Positions 23,225 to 34,960 of a stretch of DNA of 64,000 bases are shown in pieces. The position numbers and the translations under genes are program-made. Each line of letters begins with the position of its first letter. The stretch's first letter is position 1. The notes beneath the pieces were generated by a model. The model was not told the DNA's origin. It saw nothing but the letters and a program-made list of their open reading frames with translations, and did not search any database. The stretch lies in NCBI RefSeq assembly GCF_905163445.1, contig NC_053193.1:310001-374000 (forward strand). Reading direction: 5' to 3'. The stretch comes from Pararge aegeria (taxonomy: Eukaryota > Arthropoda > Insecta > Lepidoptera > Nymphalidae).

Positions 23225-23900
23225 CAGTGCTGATTAATGCATTGTGAAAGCTCATACCTGTAATTCTTTTGGTAATAACTTAAACTGTGCTTGCCCTGTT
23301 GTAGAATATGCTACTAATATAAAATATCTTGGATTACACATATCAAGTTTAACTACAAAATTAAGGAAATTTATATATGTATTTAAAAATCTTAGGTCCT
23401 TAGCTAATAGAACTAATATCTTTATAGTGTATTATGCAACAGTGCAATCATTACACTTGTATTGTATTTTAGTATGAGGAGGTAGCAATAAAACATCAAT
23501 GCTAAGTGCTACGGTTAGAGATGGCCATGAGATCTATTTTATAAAACGCAAACATAATTCTCTCAGCTATGTAAAAAATAAAGTAAACAGAGGATTATAC
23601 ATGCTTAGAACCGAAAGACAAAGAAGTAAACTGTCAGTGAGACGGTACTAGATCCTTAGATCTAGACTTTACAAAAAAATACGTGACACAATAAACATAT
23701 AAAAACAAATAACATTCGTGTCAAAGAGTGGTTGCTCACACAAACATGTGCCGAAACTGAAAAGTTGCTGTAAGTTTTGGTTTATAATTTTAAAAGATAA
23801 AATAGAACACACAAACACACACACACACGCACAGACTCACGCTCATACACACACATATACCGTAAACTTCTATAGTTTGGTATAAAAATGATCGAAATAT
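23225..23900 (+). pseudogene. Decayed CR1-type LINE remnant
   Basis: A frame with NIKYLGLHISS and TKLRKFIYVFKNLRSLANRT resembles the region after the RT catalytic core of CR1-like LINEs (compare IKYLGVTID in the 10.8-kb copy). Later pieces continue in broken frames, and a CA-rich stretch at 23812-23860 parallels the CA-rich 3' UTR of that copy. Confidence 0.55.
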
Positions 23901-25181
23901 TATAAATATGAAAATGAAAAGTACCTAACTATAATTACGATTACCAGCCAGCGATTACCAAAGATGCCTACATCTTTTTTTGTTTAAACGATTCATATAT
24001 TTATAAGCAGAGCACTGTCGCCTAAAACACAGGTGCATACCTGGTTAGGGCTGATGGAGGGAAAAGCAATATTATGTTAAACGTGATAAGTAGTAGACAT
24101 ATGGCTAGTGTTATGAAATATGCAATCCTACTAAAAAAAGCCGAATTCGGAAATTAAAAAATGAAAAACCAAAAAAAAAATAAAATATTTTCTACAACAT
24201 TTTTAAGTCGACATGAAATTTATGGATTTTTTATTTTTTTGGAATTGTTGTTACTTATGTCGGATGTTGACGTACACTACGACATATCAGTTCACATATC
24301 AATATGATGATGCTGATTACACATTATTATATTGTAGGTTCGTATTTATTACTTATATTAACAAAGATCTACGCCAGTAGTTACATAAGATAATTGGAAT
24401 TTACCACCCGCAGATATACCTACTATATTAAACTAGAAAGTATGACGAAAGGTGAATACTTAATAAAACTCCGACAATGTAGTTTACAAATGGAGAGTAA
24501 AATATAGAAATGCATGTATACATTCATGTGTATGAAATAAAATAAAAATCGTACGGCCTGTTTTTATGCCGCAAGTTGGTATCTATGTGATAAATATTTT
24601 CCACCGGTTCGGAAAGCACATTTCACCAAAAATAAGCTGACCGAAATTTGACAAATTGCAGAGATTTCTAACTAATATTATATATAATGAATGAGAAGTT
24701 GGAATGTTTTTAATTCCAGAAATAAAGTTCACTTTCGAGGGAAAATTTTAATCACGTTAACCACGTATGATACCAAAATCCGAATTAATTGACCTTTTGT
24801 ATAAGCATAGGAAAATAAAAGCAATCATTTTCATAATGACATCAAAAGGCTTCTTTTTTTCCTTCACAATGCAATAATTATTGTAACTTCCATCAATCCA
24901 ATATAATGAAAAATTAAACACCATGTCAATGTTATTATAATTATGTTATAAATAGCAAATCAATGTAGAATTCGCTCGAGGAAAACTGTAGTTTCCTCAT
25001 CGGAGGAATATGTCGCTCAGGATTTCCTCCGTGATGAGATGTGATGTGTCGCGAGCGAGCGGTTGTGTTGCAGCTTTGTAATTGTCGGTTCACGTTTAAA
25101 TTACCGGCAAACACGCGATGTATATGATAGCCTGCACGGCTACGATTTTCACTCAATATTTTTTATTGTCTATCTTTCTAG
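23901..25181. other. AT-rich non-coding sequence
   Basis: Contains a small match to repeat B, reversed, near 24600-24620 ('ccaccggttcggaaagca'). The 71-codon reverse frame at 24941-25156 has no recognised domain. Confidence 0.4.
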
Positions 25182-25351
25182 GAAGCTTCGCCTGTGACTA
25201 GTTACCATCCTACCGACCAGGATGTGCCGGTACGTTGTCGCGTAGAAACAGATTATTGGGTTTGTTAAAACTGTTATGCGCCAACAGGTTACCCCGTTAC
25301 CATCTTAGACTGCACCATAATTTACCAACAGGTGAGATTATAGTGCTATCT
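25182..25351 (+). repeat. SINE3 copy
   Basis: Body 'tgactagttaccatcctacc', 'cgcgtagaaacagattattg', tail 'aacaggtgagattatagtgc'. Headless. Confidence 0.6.
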
Positions 25352-25448
25352 AAATAAAATAAACTTTACTTCAATTTACTGCCTAGAAGTATATTTGGAA
25401 TGGTTGAGTACCTAATACTTCATCATCACCATTCTCCCGGCGCTTTCC

Positions 25449-25690
25449 CTATTTGGGGTGGGCCCTCCTGATAGTTGTCCGCCATTTAATACGGTCTTGT
25501 GTCATTTCTGGCGTTAGGCCCATGCCATTGTATACGGTTCTAGTCAAGGTGGTAAGTGGGCGTCCTCTGCTTCTTTTGCCTTCATCTATAGGTATTACTC
25601 GCTGAGGCTTTTGTCTCTACGCATTATACGCCCGTACCAGGGTAATCGGCCCTCCTGCATCTTTTGCTGTACTTCCGCAACTTTAAAAGA
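25449..25690 (-). pseudogene. RTE-type LINE ORF2 C-terminus, frameshifted
   Basis: The minus strand encodes KVAEVQQKMQEGRLPWYGRI then MRRDKS in one frame. After a frame change it encodes VIPIDEGKRSRGRPLTTLTR and GLTPEMTQDRIKWRTTIRRA, ending at a stop at 25449-25451. The K-M-Q-x-x-R-L-x-W-Y-G, R-S-R-G-R-P and D-R-x-K-W-R blocks in this order are characteristic of the C-terminal end of RTE-like elements in animals. One frameshift is visible and the rest of the protein is gone. Confidence 0.75.
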
Positions 25691-25910
25691 GCCTTGTAAC
25701 ACCCCCAGACCAGCAACTTTTTTTGCTGGTTGAATAACTAATATTTATGGTTGAGTAACCTAACCTAACGATATATATTTGAGAGAAGATATTTCTACAG
25801 TAGGTAGACTTCTGTTCAGCAGTGGACATTTGACCACATTATGAACGTAATCTGTCGCTACATTTCGCTCAATACTAGGCCTTGTACTTCGATGCATACA
25901 CAAACCTTTA
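25691..25910. other. Non-coding sequence
   Basis: Includes 'tctgttcagcagtggac' near 25812, similar to the RTE 3' terminus. Otherwise unassigned. Confidence 0.4.
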
Positions 25911-26087
25911 TCATCATCATCATCATAACATTAACCAATAATCGGCCCAGAGCCCGGATCTCCTCCCACAACGAGAAGGGGTAAAGGCCGTAGTCGACCA
26001 CGCTGGCCCAGTGTGGATTGGTGGACTACCCACACCTTTGAGAACATTATGTACAACTCTCAGGCATGCAAGTTTCCTCACGATGTA
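25911..26087 (-). repeat. SINE2 copy, reverse strand
   Basis: Starts with a (TCA)n run and continues with 'cggatctcctcccacaacga', 'cccagtgtggattggtggac' and 'tctcaggcatgcaagtttcc'. The head is missing. Confidence 0.7.
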
Positions 26088-26764
26088 CCTGAAAAACCTA
26101 ACCTTTATACAGACCTAGAACTCCATAATAGAAGAATGGAAACACAAGCAATATCACTATTGCACTGTATGTTTAATGGCAATAATTTTATGGTCATTAG
26201 GTATTATCATGTTTGAAGCACGCTGGTATAACCCTGTGGGGCGGAGCTATGTAATGCTACAACTATGGACAAACAAGGAAATAATTACAGAATCAAGAGT
26301 TGTCGGGTAAAGTTCTTAAAAGAATTATGCGAGAATATTTCACTAAGACTAAATAATAATAATAATCCCTTCTCATTATTGGACGAGACCCTGTAGTGCG
26401 CCGGTGAGGGGTTGATATGATGACACAATAATGGCCAAAAATTAAATTTATTTTTGGGAAAAAAGTTACCAGTTCCAGTATCCATCTGTTTTTAACCTGA
26501 TTTCATTCTTATGTATTTTAGATAACGCAATGGAATGCAATGGAATTCATTTTTTTGTTGTGTAAGTTAACTCTTGACGACAATCCATCCTCCGTATCCT
26601 TGACACGGAGTGATCACACAGTCTACGATGGTAGCGAGCTAATCTAGGAGTGCGCCAGTTATATTTAACTTCTAATCTATTATCAAATCTTATAAATTAA
26701 TATTAATATTAGAAGTAAAAATAAACTTGTAGTGCAGTTTACTAGGCTGCATAAAATTAGTAAT
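26088..26764. other. Non-coding sequence with SINE pieces
   Basis: A forward SINE2 end fragment lies at 26364-26424 and a reverse SINE3 fragment at 26566-26660. No gene. Confidence 0.45.
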
Positions 26765-27165
26765 TTATTCAAGGGTATCTTTTTATAACAAATTACCAGA
26801 TGAAATCTTTGAGATGTCTCTCAATATGTTCAAAGTTTATATAAAACGTCAGCTTATAGAAAAATCCTATTATAATATTCAGGATTACATTTATGATAAA
26901 AAGCTTGTGTATGAATTGCTCTAACTTCAACATTAACTAAACTGTGAAATGGTGATAACAAAAAAAATAACCTGGCTAAGTTTGTTGTAGGTTCTTCTTA
27001 GACCAGGGCGCTTTTGTAACCCTGCTTGCTTTAGTTTTAAGTTAACGAATGCAGCTATCACCACCACTAACATTAGTGTAAAATGTTAAATGTATGAACG
27101 CTTCATACGTGCCTGTAATAAGGTCTACAAGAATAAAACAGTTTTGAATTTGAATTTTGAATTTA
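26765..27165 (+). repeat. LINE-C 3' end with decayed ORF tail
   Basis: Pieces FYNKLPDEIFEMSLNMFKVY and KRQLIEKSYYN are followed by the LINE-C non-coding end ('gaaatggtgataac', 'agaccagggcgcttttgtaa', 'aagttaacgaatgcagctat'). Confidence 0.7.
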
Positions 27166-27950
27166 ATCAGTTTCCAACCGGCATTGTACTAGAACGTAAA
27201 ATCCGACAAAGATCGAAGAAAATTCACAAATTCGCCATTGTGTTCGACAAAACTTTCTTCTAAACATTATAAATTAACCATTGTAATATATGTATTTCAT
27301 AGTCCGTTTTTATTTCATATAGTTTTTATGAGGCAGATGGCCTTGATATAATTTAATTATCATAGTTTATTGTGTACTTAAATTTTATGCCCAAAAAATA
27401 AAAGAACTTTGCAATTTTTTACTCGTCTTGGTCACTTAATGACATGCTTCTGTAGCACGTGCGCACTGAGCGTGCGCCGCAGGAAAATCGAATCGAGTTT
27501 TATAAAATAAAGGTAATTCCTATAAAAATGCGGAAATACTAGTCATGTAATTAATGACTTTTGAACATATATCCATAATAGCTGCTTCTATGTCTGTTTA
27601 TCTTATTACCGACTATTTTATGACGGGTTCAAAGTTGAGGTCCCGTCAAAATATAGCTGTTACATTATTTAAGAAATTAATGGTGTATTCGGTAAATGTA
27701 AACTCAAAACTTGGAACCGTACAATTGACTGCAAAATTTTGTTGTAATTAATATCACGATCAACAAGAGATCAACCTACAACTCAATCTAAGTATATAGT
27801 ATTTTCTGAGAGTTTGTTTGATTTTTCAAGATATTCTTATATTTCGGAAACCTAATACCATATTTTTATTTTGGCTCATTCAATCCTTGTTCGTACAGAT
27901 TCCAGCTTTTCCAGACTCAAACAGGCTTATTGTTTCAAAGCAAAAGCGAA
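27166..27950. other. AT-rich non-coding sequence
   Basis: No recognised genes or repeats; the 65-codon frame at 27554-27751 is not identifiable. Confidence 0.4.
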
Positions 27951-28235
27951 GCGGTGTTAACGCATTTGGTAGGAGTTCGACCTCACTTTCTGGGGGCAGA
28001 GTTCGAATCCCAAAAGTTATGTGCGTTTTAATTAAAATATCACTTGCTTCAATGCCTGAATGTGATAGTGGTGAACCTGCATGCCTGAGAGTTCTTCATA
28101 ATGTTCTCAAAGGTGTGTGGAGTCCACCAATCGGCACTGGGACAGCGTGGTGGACTCCATAGTCCACCCCAACTCATTGTGGGAGGAGAACCGAGCTCTG
28201 TGGTGGGCCAGTAATGGGATGATGTGATGATAGCT
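27951..28235 (+). repeat. SINE2 copy with tRNA-like head
   Basis: Box A-like 'ttggtaggagttcgacctc', box B 'agagttcgaatccca', then 'agttatgtgcgttttaatta', 'gcatgcctgagagttcttca', 'gtccaccaatcggcac' and 'tgtgggaggagaacc'. The best copy for seeing that the family is tRNA-derived. Confidence 0.75.
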
Positions 28236-28759
28236 TTTAAGAAATAATTAGGTATATTCACCTGAACATTCTCCTACCAATCTGCTAACTCAGTGCCACC
28301 CACCCATCAGTTTCGTTACGCACCACTTACGCGTACAAGCTTATGGCTAAGACCCCTAACTTTGTTTGAGCATTTGAGCTTTAATCTGCCAATGTATCCA
28401 TTTTTTATATAATTGTAAGACAGCGAGCAGGCGGGTCTCCTGATATTAAGAGATTATTAGTTTTTCAATATAAATAATACTAAAGCATAAAAACGCGAAT
28501 GTTTTAGGCGCATTGACGTCAATCGCCACGCCCACTTTATATAATGTTTTGTAAAAAGGTCAGCCGTCTCACTAGTCAGGTGAATTCCCAAATGTTAGTC
28601 CAACATAATGTGACAAATAATTATGTTTAATTAAGAATAGTCCAGTTTTATCTCGCGTCTCAGGTTTCTTATTATGTGTTTTATATAAGAAGGAAGGTAG
28701 AAAATTTGTTTTATTACATACATACATATTTTTTAATTGTAAACTGTAAAATTATGTTG
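28236..28759. other. Non-coding sequence
   Basis: No recognised genes or repeats. Confidence 0.4.
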
Positions 28760-28920
28760 AAAAAGAACAATCTGCTGAGTTTCTTGCCGGCTCTTTTCGG
28801 TGGAATCTGCCTTCCGAACCGGTGGTAGAATCACTACAAACACTGACTGACTTGACGTTTCAAAAGTACCTACTTATAAACTAGGCCTACTTAAAATAAA
28901 TAAATTTTAATTTTTTGAAT
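28760..28920 (+). repeat. Interspersed repeat B
   Basis: The clearest copy of repeat B: 'ctgctgagtttcttgccggc', 'ccttccgaaccggtggtaga', 'cttgacgtttcaaaagtacc', ending in an 'aaataaataaa' tail. Other pieces lie near 7222, 19765, 24600, 40120 (split by the hAT) and 63290. The AT-rich tail suggests a retroposon end, but the family is not identified. Confidence 0.6.
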
Positions 28921-29965
28921 ATTCTTTTAAGAGTAAAAAATGTATGCTGTGTACGCTGAACCATTTAGGTACTTTAATATTGATTGAAAAATGTTTTTTT
29001 TTTCATCGCACACCCCGCCGGATTGTATGTAGGGATAAAAAAATTGAGACTGTACAAATATTTACTGGTTATGAGTAAAGTATATTTTAACTAAGTGCCT
29101 TTTTACGTCGCTTTTGTCTCAAGTGAAATAACTCCAAGTGGCAATAGACAGGCTGTATTTGGTATAGATCGCATATCTTAACAAACTGGGTTTGTAAGAC
29201 AGATTGATAGTATTATCTCATTTTTGCTGCTTTGTCCTGGTTTTTAGGTTAAAAGATAGGTCTCCCTAGCCTAATCAAATAATGTGTGTGAATCCAAGGA
29301 GTTGTCTAATTTGTACGGTTTTAGTGGAAACGGGTTTTGAAGTCACGTGAAGTGCGTGTTACAAATTGTAGTTAAGCGAGATAGTTTAACTACATATTAG
29401 AATGGCCCACGGCTACGTCCGCGTGTACTATTCGCATATACTTTATGCCAATTCCCAAATTATATAATGTAATATCTAAAATACTAATTTTTTTGCGTAA
29501 AAGAAGGATAAACCAACAAACACATTTTCACATTTGTAATATTAGTATTCCCAGAAGACCAGCCCATTATAAAAAATCCATTCAGTCTATTCAGTAACGA
29601 AATTGCGTCAAAAAGTACCATGAAGGGTTTATGTAATTTCAAAGTATCTATTAGTCTTACAACGAAAATTTCATACTTTACCTAACCCCTATTACTCTAT
29701 AGGCATATTTTCTGTAACTTAAAAAGAGCTTTAACTTCTTGCATTTATTGGTCATACAACAAATAAATATAATATATTAAGGCTGGAGTCTCAAAGATTG
29801 AATAGTCTTTAACGCGTATGACGTCACACCTGTAACCGAAAAACTCAAAGTCAGCGTCAGCGTTCTATGTATGTTGGGTGTTTCTCTTAAGCGAAAACAG
29901 CGGCGTTATAGTTTGTGTCGTGCACACGACCAAGAAAATGATTCGCTCGTTTAAGTGCTTACGAT
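28921..29965. other. Non-coding sequence with a Helitron-like fragment
   Basis: 29401-29548 reads reversed from 'cacggctacgtccgcgtgta' to 'tttgtaatattagtatt', the ends of a lepidopteran Helitron-like repeat. The remainder is unassigned. Confidence 0.45.
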
Positions 29966-29971
29966 TGGTAG

Positions 29972-30190
29972 GACGCACCGGCAGCGGCCCACCCGGCCTC
30001 AGCGCCCTCGCCCATGCACCTATCTCCGGATATGGACCCCCTGGACTTCATCCAGTACCTCATGTCTGCGGTTGACATGAACGAGGTAAAAGTATTCTTT
30101 GCAAAGGCAAAGGTCTCCCTCAACCAGGCTATGCGTGAGCACTCTAGCCTCCTAACAACCATCGGGACTATCCAAAAAGCAATCCGTTAA
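29972..30190 (+). pseudogene. LINE ORF1 (Gag-like) C-terminal remnant
   Basis: Open frame of 72 codons ending at TAA 30188-30190. It contains DMDPLDFIQYLMSAVDMNEV and ends SLLTTIGTIQKAIR. No zinc knuckles remain in this piece, and the N-terminal bulk of ORF1 is lost by 5' truncation (an in-frame stop lies at 29969-29971). Its stop overlaps the ORF2 start by one base (TAATG), the order seen in bicistronic LINEs. Confidence 0.7.
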
Positions 30191-33099
30191 TGGGTAGTAC
30201 ATATAAAGGTAGGGTAAAACCACACTCCCTGGCAGTCAGCTTCTTTAATGCAAACGGCATTATCGATCAAATGCATCAAATCCGTGAATTTATATGTGCA
30301 CAACAAATCGATATCTTCCTAGTGCAAGAGACCTTCTTAAAACCTAGTAGAAGCGATCCCAAAGTTGAAAATTATAACTTAATTAGAAATGATCGGACCA
30401 CCAACCGGTTGGGTGGTACCGCGATCTATTACAGAAGGGCTCTTCACTGCACTCCTCTCGATCCTCCACAGCTTACCAACATGGAAGCCTCCGTATGTCA
30501 GGTGGGTATGACCGGCCATCCGTCGATCATACTAGCATCCGTTTATCTCTCACCGAACAAAACCTTTTTAGAGAGTGACTTACTCGCTCTCCTCTCCTTA
30601 GGTGACTCTGTCATTTTGGCTGGCGACTTCAACGCTAAGCACACCGACTGGTCCCGCTCCACTAACGCGCACGGACGACAACTTAACATACTTGTCAGAC
30701 GACCCGACCTCAACTTTATCGTAGTTGCCCCAGACTCGCCGACTCGCTTCCCGATGTCGGATAGTTCGATCGACCGACCGGACATACTCGACATAGCGCT
30801 CCTCAAGAATATCACCCTTCAGGTGAACTCTGTGGAAGTGCTATCCGAGCTATATTCGGATCACAGACCTGTCAAACTACAGCTAGGCCCCGTAGGCCCC
30901 GCGATCCTCCCGACCCGTAAAGTCATCGACTTCAAGAAGCTCTCCGGGCTACTCGAAGCGAAGGACTCTGTGCACCTCTCTAAAATTCCTGACGTCGTAG
31001 AGACATTAGAGCAAGCCCAGGCAGCCTCACTGCACCTGACCAACCACGTTTGTGACGCTACGAGCGAATGCTCCCGCGAGATGCCGTGCGGATTTTACCG
31101 CATGGTACTCACGGAGGACGCGCGAGAGCTAATCACAAACAAGAATAGGGCCCATAGGGAGCATGACAAATATCCGACACGACAGAATCGGTTAGAACTC
31201 TGGAGAGCCCAGAGGAAGGTAGTGTCTATCATTACCGCACTCCGACACGGACAATGGGACAGGTTCTTGGGGGAGCTCTCGCCATCGCGTAGTGCGTTCT
31301 ACAAACTGGCGAAGGCTCTCAAAATGACCCGCGCTCCCGCCCTCCCACCGTTAGCACGCCCCGACCTTCCGCCCGCCTTTGAAGATAGCGATAAGGCTGA
31401 ATGCATGGCTGACTGCCTCGAATCCCAATGCTCTCCGAGCACCGTATCCATTGATAGGCCCCACGTCTTGCGAGTCGAAAGCGAACTCGCAACAATCCTC
31501 TCGACCCCTCCCGATGGTGAACCTCTCGCCCCGACGACCTGCGATGAAGTTCATACTATTATCAAGGGTTTCCACCCTAAGAAAGCCCCAGGCCCCGACG
31601 GCATTACCAATAAAACCCTAAAGTTACTCCCAGGACAAATTATCAACCTACTAGTGGTAATTTTTAATGTATTCTTGGCAAACTGCTACTTCCCCAACCA
31701 GTGGAAGGAAGCAACAGTCATAGGTATCCACAAGTCGGGCAAACCCCGCGACCTTCCCTCCAGTTATCGCCCTATAAGCCTCCTCAACACCTTAGCAAAG
31801 GTGTATGAGAGGGTAATATTACACAGACTGAAGGCAGTCGTAGAGGATAAAAACCTCCTTAACGACGAGCAATTCGGCTTTCGAGCCAAGCACTCTTGCG
31901 TCCACCAAGCGCACCGCCTCACGGAGCACATACTGGCAGGATTCAATCGATACAGACACATGAGCCCCACTGGGGCCGTGTTCTTAGACATTGCCAAGGC
32001 CTTCGACAGGGTCTGGCACGCCGGCTTGTTGTACAAGCTGCACCATCTGGGCGTGCCAGCTAGTCTCGTTCGTTTGCTGCGAGCGTATCTCACCGATCGC
32101 ACATTTCGCTATCGTCTAGACGGTACGCTCTCTTCCCCTAGACCCATACGAGCGGGAGTCCCTCAGGGCTCCGCGCTCTCCCCACTTCTATACGCGCTCT
32201 TCACGAGCGACATTCCCCGCGACCTACCGGCGACGGTCAAACTGGCCCAATTCGCCGACGATACCGCTCTCTTTGCGACCGATCCCAAAAAGAGCAACAT
32301 TGCAAGTCGACTCCAAAAGGCGCTCCACCTGCTGGGCAAGTGGTTCCGCCTCTGGAGGGTCGAGGTTAACCCCGAGAAGAGCGCAGCGGTGCTCTTCACG
32401 GGCAAACCGAGAGGCCGCTTCACGGTAAACCCCGCAGAGGTCACCCTCTACGGGCGTCCCATACCCTGGCAAGACAAGGCCAAATACCTGGGAGTAACGT
32501 TCGATCATAGAATGAGCTTCACCGCACACATTCGCAAGGCCCGCAACAAGGCTGCGTATGTGATGGGTCGTCTCTATCCGATGATTTGCCGCAAAAGCAA
32601 ATTATCCCTCCGTCACAAGGTAACCTTGTATAAAACGTGCATACGTCCCATTATGACATACGCCAGCGTCGTATTCGCCCATCGCCCTCACAGCTCCTAC
32701 AGGAGCTTTCAAGTCCTGCAGAACAAATTTATGCGTATGACCACGGACAGTCCGTGGTACATGCGCAACGTAGATCTCCACCGAGACCTCGATCTTCCCA
32801 CCATAGCCCAGTACATGAAAACATTATCAAAGACCTACTTTGAAAATGCAGTCCGACACCCCAACCCCCTAGTGGTCGAGGCGTCCACTTATACCCCCGT
32901 CCCCGACGTCGAACCAAAGCGGCGACGTCCGAAGCATGTCCTTGACGACCCTGACGACAAAATAACTACCGACAACGTGTCCCAACAACACACACACACG
33001 CAACATTCACAGCGTCTTCGCCGGCGAAGACGAGGGCCCCGATTTCTGACGTCATCCGGACGTGGATCCTTACCACGGTCACGGGGGCGTTCGGACTAA
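30190..33099 (+). CDS. LINE ORF2: endonuclease + reverse transcriptase, 969 aa
   Basis: Multidomain protein that nicks target DNA and copies its own RNA into the nick. The N-terminal apurinic-type endonuclease (about residues 12-234) shows SFFNANG (Asn20), VQET (Glu47), LAGDFN (Asp146, Asn148), DILDIAL (Asp201) and SDHRPV (223-228). The reverse transcriptase (about 450-760) shows KKAPGPDGIT, YRPISLLNTLAKVYERVI, TGAVFLDIAKAFDRVW with catalytic Asp600, GVPQGSALSPLLYA, QFADDTALF with the FADD at 688-691, and KYLGVTFD. The tail is rich in Arg. Length and order fit the Jockey clade. There are no internal stops, so the protein appears intact. The start is placed at the ATG overlapping the ORF1 stop. 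Confidence 0.92.
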   Translation: MGSTYKGRVKPHSLAVSFFNANGIIDQMHQIREFICAQQIDIFLVQETFLKPSRSDPKVENYNLIRNDRTTNRLGGTAIYYRRALHCTPLDPPQLTNMEASVCQVGMTGHPSIILASVYLSPNKTFLESDLLALLSLGDSVILAGDFNAKHTDWSRSTNAHGRQLNILVRRPDLNFIVVAPDSPTRFPMSDSSIDRPDILDIALLKNITLQVNSVEVLSELYSDHRPVKLQLGPVGPAILPTRKVIDFKKLSGLLEAKDSVHLSKIPDVVETLEQAQAASLHLTNHVCDATSECSREMPCGFYRMVLTEDARELITNKNRAHREHDKYPTRQNRLELWRAQRKVVSIITALRHGQWDRFLGELSPSRSAFYKLAKALKMTRAPALPPLARPDLPPAFEDSDKAECMADCLESQCSPSTVSIDRPHVLRVESELATILSTPPDGEPLAPTTCDEVHTIIKGFHPKKAPGPDGITNKTLKLLPGQIINLLVVIFNVFLANCYFPNQWKEATVIGIHKSGKPRDLPSSYRPISLLNTLAKVYERVILHRLKAVVEDKNLLNDEQFGFRAKHSCVHQAHRLTEHILAGFNRYRHMSPTGAVFLDIAKAFDRVWHAGLLYKLHHLGVPASLVRLLRAYLTDRTFRYRLDGTLSSPRPIRAGVPQGSALSPLLYALFTSDIPRDLPATVKLAQFADDTALFATDPKKSNIASRLQKALHLLGKWFRLWRVEVNPEKSAAVLFTGKPRGRFTVNPAEVTLYGRPIPWQDKAKYLGVTFDHRMSFTAHIRKARNKAAYVMGRLYPMICRKSKLSLRHKVTLYKTCIRPIMTYASVVFAHRPHSSYRSFQVLQNKFMRMTTDSPWYMRNVDLHRDLDLPTIAQYMKTLSKTYFENAVRHPNPLVVEASTYTPVPDVEPKRRRPKHVLDDPDDKITTDNVSQQHTHTQHSQRLRRRRRGPRFLTSSGRGSLPRSRGRSD

Positions 33100-33345
33100 A
33101 CAATGATTAGTCCAAAAGTCCACCAACAGTCAGATTAACGTCGAACCGAGCCGAGGTCCGAGTCCTCGCAGGAGGCACCCTCGGGTCGACGTCTCCCATA
33201 CTCCCCCCGATGTCGTCGAGCCCTGGGGCTCTTCTCATGGCGAGCTTTCGCGCTCGCCCCACTCCCCCGGTGACGCCGTAGCAACCCCTTAGGTGGTTAT
33301 CGGCAAGTGTCCTTCCGAAAAAGCAAAAAGCAAAAGCAGGTTGGA

Positions 33346-34740
33346 TTAAGCTTGCCTTCAGAGACAAAAACAGGATCCACAACCAAAGGATTAGCAAGCT
33401 GAAGTAGCAAGGCCATCTCAGTGAAGCGATTGCCGGAGGGGAGAAGTGTTCTTGAATGCAGATTGTGTACTTGTAAGTGCAGAATTGGATGATCTCCAGC
33501 CCGATTAGCTTAAAAATATGCTAGGAAGTTGATGAGTAAGGAAGACAGAGGATCACGTATGTGGCGCTGCTTCAAAAAGGTTATGTTAAGCTGGTGATGC
33601 AGACAGACTATTGATTGATTGGTGTCAGGTAGCCAGGTTTTCGGCTACAAAACGAAAAACACTAATACCCGTTTTCACTAACGATGAACAAGGCAATGCC
33701 TAAGCAAATAACATCTAATCAAAGAAGAATCCTAGGAGAACATTTAGCTTTCACCAATTGATTTTCACTAGGCAACTTATATAACCTAATTTGTCTATGA
33801 TTCTTGTCACAAGGTATGACATTTTGTGTTCGTATTATAATATTTTTATATATATATATTCATATTTCATATGAATTTAGGCTCCGCCAGTCACTTGCAG
33901 AGCCATTAATATAGTTCAGATGATAACAACATATTTATAATTAATACACATATTTAAATGACGCATTAAATATTGAATTTTATAATGATTGTATAAGGAA
34001 GGAAAATGTTTGTAATTAACGAAATTTTAGGTGCCAATAAATAATTAAACTAATAATGCCAAGTGAAGTACGTAGTAACTGAAATTTATAATCATTTGGT
34101 TGCGCGATTAAATTTCAGCTGTAATCATTTATTGTAACAGTGGAATAAAACTTATTTTAATATTAGGGTTAGGAAGTAAAGCAGCTTATCCCGGTTGACC
34201 TCGGTTCAATTCTCGAGTTTTGACACTATAACCCCAAACCCCCGGCATGCACTTCTAACTTTTCTAAGTTGTGTGCGTTTTAAGTAATTAAAGTATCCAT
34301 CAATATACATTATATGCATCATTACTTTAATGCAATAATTCTAATTATATTTCAGAAAGTATATTTCTGAAATATAATCTTCAAAAGTCAAAAGTCTTCG
34401 ATCTTTGCTATAAACTATTTTTAATTACTTATAAAAATGGATCACAGCAAAGGACTAAGTCGGTAAATCCCTGTGCGATGGCCATGCCTGCAGCAGCCAG
34501 TGCAACAGTGCGTGCGCAGGTTAAAGGGCCAATGAACTCATGATAAGAGCGATAATTCTTCAAAGGGCCGAGTGTCGGCATAGTGAATATAAATCGTAGG
34601 TCTAACTACTTAAGAATAAAATTACTTTGCGACTTTGACCAGTTCGATTTTAATGTGTACTCTAACTAATAAAAAAGTGAGAGCATGTTTGTGTTTGTTA
34701 GTTTGTTTTTCGATCACACTGTTACAGAGAATAAAAAATA
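33346..34740. other. Mostly unassigned sequence
   Basis: 33385-33510 resembles a decayed RTE C-terminal region in forward orientation (KLK-x-QGHLS then a stop-rich frame). 34165-34292 is a forward SINE2 fragment ('cggcatgcacttctaacttt'). A perfect 15-bp hairpin lies at 34344-34378. The rest is AT-rich, with a somewhat GC-richer stretch at 34440-34570 that I cannot assign. Confidence 0.45.
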
Positions 34741-34960
34741 AAATAAAATAAATATACTAAGACAGTACACACATCGCCATCTAGCCCCAAAGTAAGCGTA
34801 GCTTGTGTTATGGGTACTTAATACTTATAATATACTCATAAACATCCAGACACTAAAACACATTCATGTTCATCACACAAATATTTTCCAGTTGAGGGAA
34901 TCGAACCCACTGTCTTATACTCAGAAAGCAGGTTCGCTGCCCACTGCGCCATTCGGCCTT
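34741..34960 (-). repeat. SINE1 copy, reverse strand
   Basis: Tail, body and complete head; the box A end is 'ccactgcgccattcggc'. A short internal stretch between 'gggtactta' and 'atacttataa' is deleted compared with other copies. Confidence 0.82.

Larger units (their letters stand above)
29966..33345 (+). mobile_element. Jockey-type LINE, 5' truncated
   Basis: A GC-richer block sharply different from the AT-rich flanks. It contains the last 72 codons of ORF1, an intact ORF2 (30190-33099) and a 3' UTR ending in an A-rich 'aaaaagcaaaaagcaaaagc' tail near 33345. No target duplication could be identified by eye. An intact ORF2 points to recent arrival, but loss of most of ORF1 and the promoter region means this copy cannot drive its own full cycle. 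Confidence 0.85.

Noticed and set aside
31351..32529. Several 70-110-codon reverse frames inside the Jockey ORF2
   Set aside because: GC-rich shadow frames of a real coding region with catalytic motifs on the plus strand.
34344..34378. Rho-independent terminator
   Set aside because: This is a eukaryotic window and there is no transcript context; recorded as a hairpin only.
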